Assembly (NCBI GenBank): GCA_963649145.1
Contig: CAVJGI010000074.1
Coordinates: forward strand, 1 to 10,103
From: SVKR01 sp963649145
Lineage (GTDB): Bacteria; Bacillota; Clostridia; Oscillospirales; Oscillospiraceae
DNA: 10,103 bases
Direction: 5' to 3'
In this document: positions 1-7,587 of the stretch, one piece after another
Layout: every line of letters starts with the position of its first letter
Position numbering within the stretch: the stretch's first letter is position 1
Notes under the pieces: generated by a model
The model's database searches: none
What the model was told of the DNA's origin: nothing
The model's input: only the letters and a program-made list of their open reading frames with translations
Translations under genes and position numbers: made by a program

Positions 1-44
1 CTCGTAGCTGGCTGCAACTTTTTCCGAGGCAAATATATTGTAAC

Positions 45-74
45 AGGAGGGACCCTTTCGATTGGGTCCCTCCT
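45..74. repeat. Perfect 11-bp inverted repeat (hairpin)
   Basis: AGGAGGGACCC at 45-55 and its exact reverse complement at 64-74 enclose an 8-base loop. It is strong enough to act as a transcription terminator stem for a gene left of the window. However, only two T residues follow on the + strand, and the - strand side has a mixed A/T stretch rather than a clean T run, so terminator function is not established. It is the first of a row of inverted repeats. Confidence 0.75.
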
Positions 75-78
75 TAAC

Positions 79-163
79 TGCGCCTTTGCTTACTTTCCCC
101 GCAGGGGGAAAGTAAGTCGCGTCCCCCAGACGCGAAACTAATTAAATTTGCGCCAAAGGCGCA
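79..163. repeat. Branched inverted-repeat element with nested hairpins
   Basis: An outer 10-bp inverted repeat (TGCGCCTTTG at 79-88; complement at 154-163) encloses two perfect inner hairpins. The first is a 12-bp stem at 89-100/105-116 with loop GCAG; the second is a 6-bp stem at 118-123/129-134 with loop CCCCA. The 3' outer arm can instead fold locally with 149-154 (TGCGCC, AAA, GGCGCA), so the two pairings compete for the same bases. All stems are perfect Watson-Crick, so no G-U pair shows which strand, if any, works as RNA. The element could be a dispersed intergenic repeat, a structured leader or a protein-binding DNA element. The structure is seen directly; the function is unknown. Confidence 0.7.
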
Positions 164-180
164 TTCAATATTGGAATCCC

Positions 181-198
181 CTCGCCCTTGCGGGCGAG
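181..198. repeat. 7-bp GC-rich hairpin
   Basis: CTCGCCC at 181-187 pairs perfectly with GGGCGAG at 192-198 around the loop TTGC. It closes the hairpin row and lies about 55 bases upstream of the uvrB -10 box. No T tract follows it on either strand, so it is not a standard intrinsic terminator. Just before it, at 166-173, sits the short palindrome CAATATTG. Confidence 0.6.
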
Positions 199-230
199 AA
201 CACCTCCGCCCCGCGCGGCGAAAATCCCTC

Positions 231-259
231 TTCCATTTTCCCAAGAAACGGGTTATAAT
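231..259 (+). promoter_or_regulatory. Probable sigma-A type promoter for the uvrB operon
   Basis: A perfect consensus -10 box TATAAT sits at 254-259 in an otherwise GC-rich region, 36 bases before the chosen uvrB start. The hexamer 17 bases upstream (TTCCAT at 231-236) is only a weak match to the -35 consensus. Transcription would begin at about 266. No LexA-type (SOS) operator was recognised by eye, although uvrB is SOS-controlled in many bacteria. Confidence 0.6.
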
Positions 260-280
260 GACAAGATAGACGAAAACCGC

Positions 281-286
281 GGAGGG
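281..286 (+). promoter_or_regulatory. Ribosome binding site deciding the uvrB start
   Basis: GGAGGG ends 9 bases before ATG 296. It lies downstream of the -10 box, so it supports 296 rather than the in-frame TTG at 188, which is upstream of the promoter. Confidence 0.8.
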
Positions 287-295
287 CTTGGAAAA

Positions 296-2281
296 ATGCC
301 GGAATTTCGGGTGAAAAGTGAATACACCCCGGCGGGGGACCAGCCGGAGGCTATCCGGGCGATCAGCCAAGGCTTCCGGGACGGACTGCGCGAGCAGGTG
401 CTCCTCGGTGTGACGGGCAGCGGCAAGACCTACACGATGGCAAAGGTCATCGAGGCTGTCCAGCGCCCGACGCTTGTCCTTGCCCACAACAAAACGCTGG
501 CGGCACAGCTCTACGGCGAGTTCAAGGAGTTCTTCCCGGACAACGCCGTGGAGTATTTTGTCTCCTATTACGACTATTACCAGCCGGAGGCTTACATCGC
601 GAGCACGGACACCTACATCGAGAAGGACGCCGCCATCAACGAGGAGATCGACCGGATGCGCCTCGCGGCGACCGCCTCGCTGCTTGAGCGGCGGGACGTC
701 ATCGTCGTGGCGTCCGTGAGCTGCATTTACGGCCTCGGCGAGCCGGACGATTTTATGAACATGATGGTGAACCTCACCGTCGGGGCGGAAATGCCCATCG
801 ACACGCTGCTCCACCGGCTCATCGACATCCGCTATGAGCGCAACGACATCGCCTTCGAGCGCAACATGTTCCGCGTCCGCGGCGACACGGTGGAGATCTG
901 GCCCGCTTACTGGGCGTCCAGCGCCATCCGCGTGGAGTTTTTCGGCGACGAGATCGACCGCATCAGCGAGATCAACCCTCTGACGGGCGCGGTCATCCGG
1001 CGCTTAAACTCCATCCCCATCTGGCCCGCGAGCCACTATGTCACGACGCACGAGAAGATGGAGCGCGCCGTCGGCGAGATCCGCCGCGAGTGCGATGAGC
1101 GCGTGAAGTTTTTTCAGGACCACGGCAAGCTCATCGAGGCGCAGCGCATCGCCGAGCGCGTCAATTACGACATCGAGATGCTGACGGAGCTGGGCTACTG
1201 CTCCGGCATCGAAAACTACAGCCGCATCATCTCCGGCAGACCCGTCGGCAGCGCGCCGATGACGCTGCTGGACTATTTTCCGGAGGACTTCGTCCTCTTC
1301 GTCGACGAGAGCCACGTGACGCTGCCGCAGGTGCGCGCCATGTATAACGGCGACCGCGCGCGGAAGGAGAGCCTTGTGAAGTTCGGCTTCCGCCTGCCCT
1401 CGGCGTTCGATAACCGCCCGCTGAAATTCGAGGAATTTGAGCAGCGCGTCCATCAGGCGTGCTACGTCTCGGCAACGCCGGGGGATTTCGAGCGCGAGCA
1501 AGCCGGGCAGATCGTGGAGCAGGTCATCCGCCCCACCGGGCTCTGCGACCCGGAGATCTCCGTCCGCCCCGTCGAGGGACAGGTGGACGACCTCATCGGC
1601 GAGATCAACGCCCGCGCCGCGCGCGACGAGCGCGTGCTCGTGACGACGCTGACGAAAAAGATGGCGGAGGACCTCACCGAATATCTCACCGCGGCGGGCA
1701 TCCGCTGCCGCTATATGCACCACGATATCGACGCGATGCAGCGCATGGAGATCATCCGCGACCTGCGCCTCGGCGAGTTTGACGCGCTCATCGGCATTAA
1801 CCTCCTGCGCGAAGGGCTCGATCTGCCGGAGGTCTCGCTCGTCGCCATTTTAGACGCGGACAAGGAGGGCTTCCTCCGCAGCGAGACGAGCCTCATCCAG
1901 ACGATCGGCCGCGCCGCGCGCAACGCCGACGGCACGGTCATCATGTACGCCGACACGGTGACGCGCAGCATGCGCGCCGCCATCACGGAGACGGAGCGCC
2001 GCCGCAAAAAGCAGCAGGCGTATAACGCAGCCCACGGCATCACGCCCCGCACCGTCCACAAGGACGTGCGCGAGCTGCTGCGCTTTTCCGCCGAGGACGA
2101 GAAAAAGTCCGGCGCGCGCGGGAAAAGCGGCGTAAAGTTCACGGAGCGCGAGCGCGCCGCGGAGATCGAGCGGCTCGAAAAGCAGATGAAGGAGGCGGCG
2201 AAGCTCCTCGAATTCGAAATCGCCGCGAGCCTGCGCGACGCTATTATGGAGCTCAAGGGAGAGAAAAAGAGCAAGAAATGA
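296..2281 (+). CDS. uvrB: UvrABC excinuclease subunit B
   Basis: UvrB is the damage-verifying helicase-like ATPase of nucleotide excision repair: UvrA loads it at a lesion, and it then recruits UvrC for the incisions. The 661-aa protein has the usual family length. Visible motifs are Walker A GVTGSGKT (residues 38-45), the beta-hairpin tyrosines in YYDYYQPEAY (91-100), the Walker B-like DESH (337-340), helicase motif VI QTIGRAAR (535-542) and a C-terminal UVR domain (about 618-653) that contacts UvrC. The start at 296 is supported by a consensus -10 box and ribosome binding site; the frame extends upstream to 188, but that part precedes the promoter. uvrA and uvrC are not in the window. It is the first gene of the apparent operon, and the next frame begins at its stop codon. 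All key residues appear intact. Confidence 0.98.
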   Translation: MPEFRVKSEYTPAGDQPEAIRAISQGFRDGLREQVLLGVTGSGKTYTMAKVIEAVQRPTLVLAHNKTLAAQLYGEFKEFFPDNAVEYFVSYYDYYQPEAYIASTDTYIEKDAAINEEIDRMRLAATASLLERRDVIVVASVSCIYGLGEPDDFMNMMVNLTVGAEMPIDTLLHRLIDIRYERNDIAFERNMFRVRGDTVEIWPAYWASSAIRVEFFGDEIDRISEINPLTGAVIRRLNSIPIWPASHYVTTHEKMERAVGEIRRECDERVKFFQDHGKLIEAQRIAERVNYDIEMLTELGYCSGIENYSRIISGRPVGSAPMTLLDYFPEDFVLFVDESHVTLPQVRAMYNGDRARKESLVKFGFRLPSAFDNRPLKFEEFEQRVHQACYVSATPGDFEREQAGQIVEQVIRPTGLCDPEISVRPVEGQVDDLIGEINARAARDERVLVTTLTKKMAEDLTEYLTAAGIRCRYMHHDIDAMQRMEIIRDLRLGEFDALIGINLLREGLDLPEVSLVAILDADKEGFLRSETSLIQTIGRAARNADGTVIMYADTVTRSMRAAITETERRRKKQQAYNAAHGITPRTVHKDVRELLRFSAEDEKKSGARGKSGVKFTERERAAEIERLEKQMKEAAKLLEFEIAASLRDAIMELKGEKKSKK

Positions 2282-2288
2282 CCGGCGG

Positions 2289-2298
2289 AAGGGGGGAG
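2289..2298 (+). promoter_or_regulatory. Ribosome binding site deciding the MATE start
   Basis: AAGGGGGGAG ends 6 bases before ATG 2305. This favours 2305 over the in-frame ATG 2278, which overlaps the uvrB stop as ATGA. The 2278 start would add nine polar residues (MTGGRGETR) not expected at a MATE N-terminus. Confidence 0.65.
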
Positions 2299-2304
2299 AC
2301 ACGC

Positions 2305-3687
2305 ATGGCGTCATCTGTCGTCAAAAACGATTTTTCCAAGGGCGCGATGTGGCGCAATATCCTGCGCATGGGGCTGCCGATGATGCTCGCGCAGCTCATC
2401 AACGTGCTCTACTCCATCGTCGACCGCATGTATATCGGACACATGGAGGGTGTCGGCTCCCTCGCGCTGACGGGCTTGGGGCTCACAATGCCGCTCGTGT
2501 CCATGATCGGCGCCTTCGCCGCCCTCTGCGGCACGGGCGGGGGACCGCTCTGCTCCATCGCGCGCGGCCGCGGCGACCTTGAGAGCGCGGAGGAGCTGAT
2601 GGGCAACGCCTTCGCGCTGCTGCTCATCCTCGGCGCGGTCATCACGGCGGCGTTTTCCGCCTTCCTGCGCCCCATTCTGTTCTTCTTCGGCGCGACGGAC
2701 GCGACGATCGGCTACGCTGCGGAGTATGCGCGGATCTATGTCCTCGGCACTATTTTCGTGATGCTCTCGCTCGGCATGAATTACTTCATCAACGCGCAGG
2801 GCTTCGCCGGGACCGGCATGCTGACCGTGGCGGTCGGCGCGGTGATCAACATCGTGCTCGACCCGATCTTCATCTTCGCGCTCGACATGGGCATCGCGGG
2901 TGCGGCTTGGGCGACGCTCATCTCTCAGGCGTGCAGCGCGGCGTGGGTGCTCTGCTTCCTGCTGGGGAAAAAGGCGATCTTGAAGCTCCGGCTGCGCTGC
3001 ATGCGGCTGCGCTGGAGCGTGCTGGGCAGGATGCTTGCCCTCGGTATCACGGGCTTTGTCATGCAGTTCACGAGCGGCGTCGTCCAGATCGCCTGCAACG
3101 TGGAGCTGCGCGCGTTCGGCGGGGACCTCTTCGTCGGCGCGATGACGGTCTTGAACTCCGTGCGCGAGGTGCTCTTTATGATCATACAGGGGCTCAGCGG
3201 CGGCGCGCAGCCGGTGCTGGGCTTCAATTACGGCGCGGGAAAGCCCGACCGCGTGCGGCAGGGCGTCCGCTTTATGACCGCGGCGGCGTTCGCTTACGCC
3301 GCGCTCGCCACGGCTGTGACCCAGCTTTTCCCGGCGCAGCTCACGATGGTGTTCAACGACGACCCGGCGCTGCTCGCCATCTGCGAAAAGGCGATGCGCA
3401 TTTATTTCTGCGCCTTCCTGCCGATGTCGTTTCAGGTGGCGGGCCAGTGCGTGTTCGTCGCGCTCGGCAGGGCGAAGCAGGCAATCATTTTCTCCGTGCT
3501 GCGCAAGGTCATCATCGTAACGCCGCTCATCTTCCTGCTGCCGCGCATCCCCGCCCTCGGCGTTTACGGCGTGTTCTGGTCTGAGCCGATCTCGGACATC
3601 ATCGGCGGCGCGGCATGCTATATCACCATGTATTTCACCGTTTACCGACCGCTCGGCAGGGCGGAACGAAAGGAGACCGGCGCATGA
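2305..3687 (+). CDS. MATE-family multidrug/cation antiporter
   Basis: This is a 460-aa integral membrane protein of the multidrug and toxic compound extrusion family, which exports organic cations, drugs or metabolites using a Na+ or H+ gradient. After a short polar N-terminus (NDFSKGAMWRNILRMGLP) there are about 12 hydrophobic helices in two halves. Diagnostic family segments are the first helix (PMMLAQLINVLYSIVDRMYI), the half-one end around VGAVINIVLDPIFIF followed by GIAGAAWATLISQ, and the second-half GGAQPVLGFNYGAGKPDRV. These resemble the MepA-like branch, common in Firmicutes; the substrate cannot be read from sequence. It lies between uvrB and polA, and its stop overlaps the polA start as ATGA, so translation of the two may be coupled. 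No truncation or frameshift is seen. The family is certain; the MepA-like subgroup is an inference. Confidence 0.93.
   Translation: MASSVVKNDFSKGAMWRNILRMGLPMMLAQLINVLYSIVDRMYIGHMEGVGSLALTGLGLTMPLVSMIGAFAALCGTGGGPLCSIARGRGDLESAEELMGNAFALLLILGAVITAAFSAFLRPILFFFGATDATIGYAAEYARIYVLGTIFVMLSLGMNYFINAQGFAGTGMLTVAVGAVINIVLDPIFIFALDMGIAGAAWATLISQACSAAWVLCFLLGKKAILKLRLRCMRLRWSVLGRMLALGITGFVMQFTSGVVQIACNVELRAFGGDLFVGAMTVLNSVREVLFMIIQGLSGGAQPVLGFNYGAGKPDRVRQGVRFMTAAAFAYAALATAVTQLFPAQLTMVFNDDPALLAICEKAMRIYFCAFLPMSFQVAGQCVFVALGRAKQAIIFSVLRKVIIVTPLIFLLPRIPALGVYGVFWSEPISDIIGGAACYITMYFTVYRPLGRAERKETGA
3669..3675 (+). promoter_or_regulatory. Ribosome binding site deciding the polA start
   Basis: AAAGGAG lies inside the 3' end of the MATE gene and ends 8 bases before ATG 3684. 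It fixes the polA start at 3684; the frame is open back to 3615, but that would duplicate MATE coding sequence and add residues before the conserved MKLMLIDGNS. Confidence 0.85.
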
Positions 3688-6332
3688 AACTGATGCTCAT
3701 CGACGGAAACAGCATTGTAAACCGCGCGTTTTACGGCATCCGGATGCTGAACGCTCCGGACGGAACGCCGACGAACGCGGTCTATGGCTTTCTGACCATA
3801 TTGCAGCGGCTGCTGGACGAGGAAAAGCCCGACGGACTCACCGTCACCTTCGACCTGCGCGCGCCGACCTTCCGCCATCTGCAATTCGAGGGCTACAAGG
3901 CGCAGCGCAAGCCGATGCCGGAGGACCTCGCCGTTCAGATGCCGATTTTGAAGGAGACGCTGGACGCGATGGGCGTCCCGCGCGCGGAGTGCGAGGGCTG
4001 GGAGGCGGACGACCTGCTCGGCACCCTCGCGCGGAAAAGCGAGGCGCAGGGCGCGGAGACCGTCATCGTCACGGGCGACAAGGACTCCTTCCAGCTCATC
4101 ACGCCGCGTACGCGCGTGCTCCACGTCAAGACCCGGATGGGCCAGACGGAGACCATCGCCTACACGCCGGAGCGCTTCCGCGAGGAATACGGCTTCGACC
4201 CCATCCGCATGATCGACCTCAAGGCGCTGATGGGCGACGCGAGCGACAATATCCCCGGTGTTCCCGGCATCGGCGAGAAGACCGCGATGAGCCTCATCCA
4301 GACTTACGGCAGCGTGGAGCGCATTTACACCGACCCGGACGCGCTGGAGGTCAAGGCGGGCGTGAAGCGCAAGCTGATGGAAGGGCGCGAGAGCGCGATG
4401 CAGAGCTTCGACCTTGCGACGATCCGGACGGATGCGCCCGTGGAGCTGGACCTCGACGCCGCGCGCTGGGACAAAAGCCGCTTCAAGCCGGAGCTTTACG
4501 GGCTTTTCTTAAAGCTCGGCTTCACGAAATTTATCGAAAAATGGGGGCTCAAGCCCGCGGCGGAGGATGTGCCCGCGGCGGAGTTTTCCGGGGAATGCAC
4601 GCTCCGCCGCCTGACGGACGGCGCCGACGCTGCGGCGGCTGCCGCCGCGCTCGCGGGGCGGGAGGTTAATGTCTGGCTGAACGCGGAGCGGACGCTGCTC
4701 GCGCTGGAATCCGGCGGCGAGGCGCTTATTCTGGACCGGGACGATTTCGCCGGCGACTTCGCTGCCGCAGCCTGCGCGCTGCTCGCCCCCGCGGTCCGGA
4801 AGACGGGCCACAATATCAAGGACATCCAGCGCTGGCTGCTCTCTATCGGCGGAGAGATAGGCGGCTGGGAATTTGACACCGCGCTCGCCGCTTACCTGCT
4901 GGACGCGACGGCGGGCAGCTATGAGATCGACGCGCTCTGCGTGAAATACTGCGCCTTCCAGCCCTACAGCGCCGCCCCGGAGGGGGACGGTCAGATGTCG
5001 CTTCTGGGCGACGGCGCGCCGGACGCCGCCGCGCGCTGCGGCGAAGCGGCGAGTTTAGCCGCCGCGCTTGCCTGTCTGCGCGAGGCGATGGAGCCGAAGC
5101 TGGCGGAGGAAGGCATGGACGCGCTTTACCACTCCGCGGAGCTGCCGCTCTGCCCCGTGCTCGCGGAGATGGAGCAGGCGGGCTTCCTCGTCGACCGCGA
5201 CGCGCTGCGCGCCTTTGGCGAGAGCATGACCGGCACGATCGACGCGCTTCAGCGGCGCATCTGGGACGCGGCGGGGGAGGAGTTCAACATCAACTCCCCG
5301 AAGCAGCTCGGCGCGGTGCTCTTTGAAAAGCTGATGCTCCCCGGCGGGAAGAAGACCAAGACCGGCTGGAGCACGAATGCCGACGTTCTGGAAAAGCTCC
5401 GCGGCAAGGCAAGCATCGTCGACGACGTGCTGGAATACCGCATGCTGACGAAGCTCAAGAGCACTTACGCGGAGGGGCTGCTGAAGGTCATCGACCCCGA
5501 CGGGCGCATCCGCACGAGCTTCCAGATGACCGTCACGGCAACGGGGCGGCTTTCGAGCACGGAGCCCAATTTGCAGAACATCCCCGTCCGGCGCGAGTTC
5601 GGCGGCCAGATCCGCCGCATGTTCGTCGCCCCGGAGGGCAAGGTGCTCGTGGACGCGGACTACAGCCAGATCGAGCTGCGTCTGCTGGCGCATATCTCCG
5701 GCGACGAGACCATGATCGCCGCCTTCCGCGCGGGGGAGGATATCCACACCGTCACGGCGTCGCAGGTCTTCGGCGTTCCGCCGGAGCAGGTGACGCCCGC
5801 CATGCGCAGCCACGCCAAGGCGGTCAACTTCGGCATCGTCTACGGCATCTCCGCATGGTCGCTCGCGCAGGACATCGGCGTTTCGGCGGCGGAGGCGAAG
5901 GTGTATATGGAGGCTTACCTCGAAAAATACCACGGCGTGCGCGAATACCAGAAGCGCATCGTCGAGCAGGCGAAGGCGGACGGCTTTGTCGCGACGCTCT
6001 ACGGCCGCCGCCGCGCGCTGCCGGAGCTGCGCAGCAGCAATTTCACGGTCCGCTCCTTCGGCGAGCGCGTCGCGCTCAACATGCCTATTCAGGGCACGGC
6101 GGCGGACATCATCAAGCTCGCCATGGTCCGCGCCGCGGCGCGGCTGCGCGCGGAGGGGCTGGAGAGCCGCCTCATTCTTCAAGTCCACGACGAGCTCATC
6201 GCCGAATGTCCGGAGGCGGAGGCCGAGCGCGTCAAGGCGCTGCTGACGGAGGAGATGGCTGCCGCCGCGTCTCTCTCCGTCCCGCTGACGGCGTCCGCCG
6301 GCGTCGGCAGGAGCTGGGCGGAGGCGCACTGA
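3684..6332 (+). CDS. polA: DNA polymerase I
   Basis: This 882-aa polymerase fills repair gaps and removes Okazaki-fragment RNA primers. The N-terminal 5'-nuclease domain (about 1-290) keeps its acidic metal ligands: LIDGNS (D7), EADD (107-110), GDKD (131-134) and GDASDN (184-189), followed by a helix-hairpin-helix (PGVPGIGEKTA). The central 3'-5' exonuclease-like domain (about 300-480) lacks the DxE motif (WLNAE at 331-335 in that region), and its other acidic motifs are not in register, so proofreading is probably absent, as in several Gram-positive Pol I enzymes. The polymerase domain is intact: motif A DADYSQIELR (catalytic D659), motif B with R708, K712 and NFGIVYG, and motif C QVHDELI (D836). 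The start overlaps the MATE stop. It shares an apparent operon with uvrB, which fits its gap-filling role after UvrABC excision. An alanine run (about 314-324) marks the decayed domain. Confidence 0.98.
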   Translation: MKLMLIDGNSIVNRAFYGIRMLNAPDGTPTNAVYGFLTILQRLLDEEKPDGLTVTFDLRAPTFRHLQFEGYKAQRKPMPEDLAVQMPILKETLDAMGVPRAECEGWEADDLLGTLARKSEAQGAETVIVTGDKDSFQLITPRTRVLHVKTRMGQTETIAYTPERFREEYGFDPIRMIDLKALMGDASDNIPGVPGIGEKTAMSLIQTYGSVERIYTDPDALEVKAGVKRKLMEGRESAMQSFDLATIRTDAPVELDLDAARWDKSRFKPELYGLFLKLGFTKFIEKWGLKPAAEDVPAAEFSGECTLRRLTDGADAAAAAAALAGREVNVWLNAERTLLALESGGEALILDRDDFAGDFAAAACALLAPAVRKTGHNIKDIQRWLLSIGGEIGGWEFDTALAAYLLDATAGSYEIDALCVKYCAFQPYSAAPEGDGQMSLLGDGAPDAAARCGEAASLAAALACLREAMEPKLAEEGMDALYHSAELPLCPVLAEMEQAGFLVDRDALRAFGESMTGTIDALQRRIWDAAGEEFNINSPKQLGAVLFEKLMLPGGKKTKTGWSTNADVLEKLRGKASIVDDVLEYRMLTKLKSTYAEGLLKVIDPDGRIRTSFQMTVTATGRLSSTEPNLQNIPVRREFGGQIRRMFVAPEGKVLVDADYSQIELRLLAHISGDETMIAAFRAGEDIHTVTASQVFGVPPEQVTPAMRSHAKAVNFGIVYGISAWSLAQDIGVSAAEAKVYMEAYLEKYHGVREYQKRIVEQAKADGFVATLYGRRRALPELRSSNFTVRSFGERVALNMPIQGTAADIIKLAMVRAAARLRAEGLESRLILQVHDELIAECPEAEAERVKALLTEEMAAAASLSVPLTASAGVGRSWAEAH

Positions 6333-6333
6333 G

Positions 6334-7122
6334 ATGGTGACGTTTCAGGAAGCCGGCGCGATGCTCGACGAGGCATGCGAAGCGCTGCCGCAGGGCATTT
6401 TCCGCGAACTGAACGGCGGCGTCAACCTCAGCCCGGAGACCCGCCGGGGCGAGGACGGCGGCTGCATCCTCGGCTTATACCATCACGACGCGATGGGGCG
6501 CTATATCGAGATCTTTTACGGCTCCATCGCCGCGCTTTACGGCGACATCCCGCCGGAAAAATTCCGCGAGCGGCTCACGAAAACGCTGCACCACGAGCTG
6601 ACGCACCACATCGAAAACCTTGCCGGGGACCGCACGCTGGAGCACTGGGACGAGGCGCAGAAGGCGCTCGCCGACCTCCCGCCCCTGCGGGGCGACCGCG
6701 TGCTCTTTTTGGACGGGGACGACGGCGCGCTCGCGCCCGCTGCCGCGGCGTTTTTCAACGCGCTCTGTCGGGAGACCGGGACGGAAAAGCGCGCGGAGAG
6801 CGCCGGGATGGACACGGCGGGGACCTTAAGCGCCGACGCGCTGCGCGCGGCAAAAAACCTCGGCGCGGACTTTTCCGACCACGCGCCGCGGGCGCTCACC
6901 GCGTCCGCGGCGGCGTCGGCGGACGTGCTCGTCTGCATGACGGTGCTTCAGGCGGACGAGCTCGCCGAGCGCTTCCCGGAGACGGAGGAGCGGCTGTGCT
7001 GCCTCGCGGAAACGGACCTGCTGCCGCCGAAGACCCGCCTCGGCTGGGGCGCGGCGATGCGGCGGCTCAAAAAAGAGACGGAGTATCTGCTCGAAGATCT
7101 CCGCGGAGAGGATGAGGACTGA
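6334..7122 (+). CDS. HExxH metallopeptidase fused to a degenerate LMW phosphatase-like domain
   Basis: This 262-aa protein starts one base after the polA stop, with GGAGG at 6320-6324 as ribosome binding site. Residues 1-115 resemble the small zincin family of bacterial metallopeptidases (Pfam PF06262 type): MVTFQEAGAMLDEACEALP, LGLYH, then the zinc motif HELTH (87-91). Residues 121-256 follow the low-molecular-weight protein tyrosine phosphatase fold in order: a beta strand plus loop VLFLDGDDGALAP (123-135), SAG (156-158), FSDHAPRALT (180-189), ADVLVCMT (196-203) and a C-terminal helix. The phosphatase signature CxxxxxR is lost: the Cys and Arg positions are D127 and L133, and no DP general-acid motif is seen. 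The second domain is therefore probably catalytically dead and may bind a ligand or partner. No signal peptide or membrane segment is visible, so it is likely cytoplasmic. Peptidase-family assignment is good; the phosphatase relationship is an alignment by eye; substrate and role are unknown. Confidence 0.8.
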   Translation: MVTFQEAGAMLDEACEALPQGIFRELNGGVNLSPETRRGEDGGCILGLYHHDAMGRYIEIFYGSIAALYGDIPPEKFRERLTKTLHHELTHHIENLAGDRTLEHWDEAQKALADLPPLRGDRVLFLDGDDGALAPAAAAFFNALCRETGTEKRAESAGMDTAGTLSADALRAAKNLGADFSDHAPRALTASAAASADVLVCMTVLQADELAERFPETEERLCCLAETDLLPPKTRLGWGAAMRRLKKETEYLLEDLRGEDED

Positions 7123-7127
7123 AAGCA

Positions 7128-7577
7128 GTGGAATTTCACATTTCGGACGCGCGGGAGGAGCTGCTGCCCCAGATCCAGCGCATCGAACAGCAGAGCTTTT
7201 CCATGCCGTGGACGGAGATGATGCTCCGCATCCAGCTCCAGCCGGAGAGCCACGTTTTTCTGACGGCGGAGACCGGCGGCGTCATCGCCGGCTATGTCGG
7301 GCTGATGTATGTTCTCGACGAGGGCTATATCTCCAATGTCGCCGTCCACCCCGATTACCGCCGCCGCGGAGCGGGCGACGCGCTCATCTCGGCGCTCATC
7401 GCGCGCGGGCGGGAAAAACGCCTCAGCTTCCTGACGCTGGAGGTGCGCGAGAGCAACGCCGCCGCGCGCGCCCTTTACGAAAAGCACGGCTTCCGCGCCG
7501 TGGGGCGGCGGAAAAACTACTATGAAAAGCCGGTCGAGGACGCCATTTTGATGACCCTCGACTTAACGGAGAATTGA
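7128..7577 (+). CDS. rimI: Ribosomal protein S18-alanine N-acetyltransferase RimI
   Basis: A 149-aa GNAT enzyme, the usual RimI length. RimI uses acetyl-CoA to acetylate the N-terminal alanine of ribosomal protein S18. Visible features are the acetyl-CoA loop RRRGAG (78-83) after YISNVAVHPDY, the stretch LEVRESNAAARALYEKHGF (104-122) with E105 and Y117 at the positions of the catalytic Glu and Tyr described in Salmonella RimI, and the C-terminal YYEKPVEDAILM typical of RimI. The start is GTG, 5 bases after the preceding stop, with GAGGA at 7114-7118 upstream. Location two genes before tsaD is typical, as rimI often clusters with the t6A genes. Other GNAT substrates cannot be excluded, but the C-terminal pattern and context favour RimI. 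Confidence 0.93.
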   Translation: MEFHISDAREELLPQIQRIEQQSFSMPWTEMMLRIQLQPESHVFLTAETGGVIAGYVGLMYVLDEGYISNVAVHPDYRRRGAGDALISALIARGREKRLSFLTLEVRESNAAARALYEKHGFRAVGRRKNYYEKPVEDAILMTLDLTEN

Positions 7578-7587
7578 GAAAACCACC

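Noticed and set aside
1..44. Possible gene end or IS end at the left edge
   Set aside because: Short open stretches exist in several frames, but none shows a recognisable C-terminus or terminal repeat; too little sequence to judge.
45..74. Calling the first hairpin a firm intrinsic terminator
   Set aside because: The stem is strong, but neither strand has a proper T tract after it and no upstream gene is visible.
45..198. CRISPR array or tandem repeats
   Set aside because: The repeats are inverted hairpins with different sequences and irregular spacing, not identical direct repeats with uniform spacers.
188..295. Upstream in-frame extension of uvrB from TTG 188
   Set aside because: It includes the TATAAT -10 box and the ribosome binding site, and the added 36 residues are not part of the UvrB family.
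74..814. - strand open frame (246 codons) across the hairpin region and the start of uvrB
   Set aside because: Most of it is antisense to uvrB and the rest runs through perfect hairpins; it has no recognisable domain. Its tail is only translated non-coding repeat.
5055..6329. Long - strand open frame (424 codons) opposite polA
   Set aside because: It is a shadow of polA, produced by high third-position GC. The encoded protein is arginine/leucine-rich without recognisable motifs, while the + strand frame encodes an intact polymerase domain.
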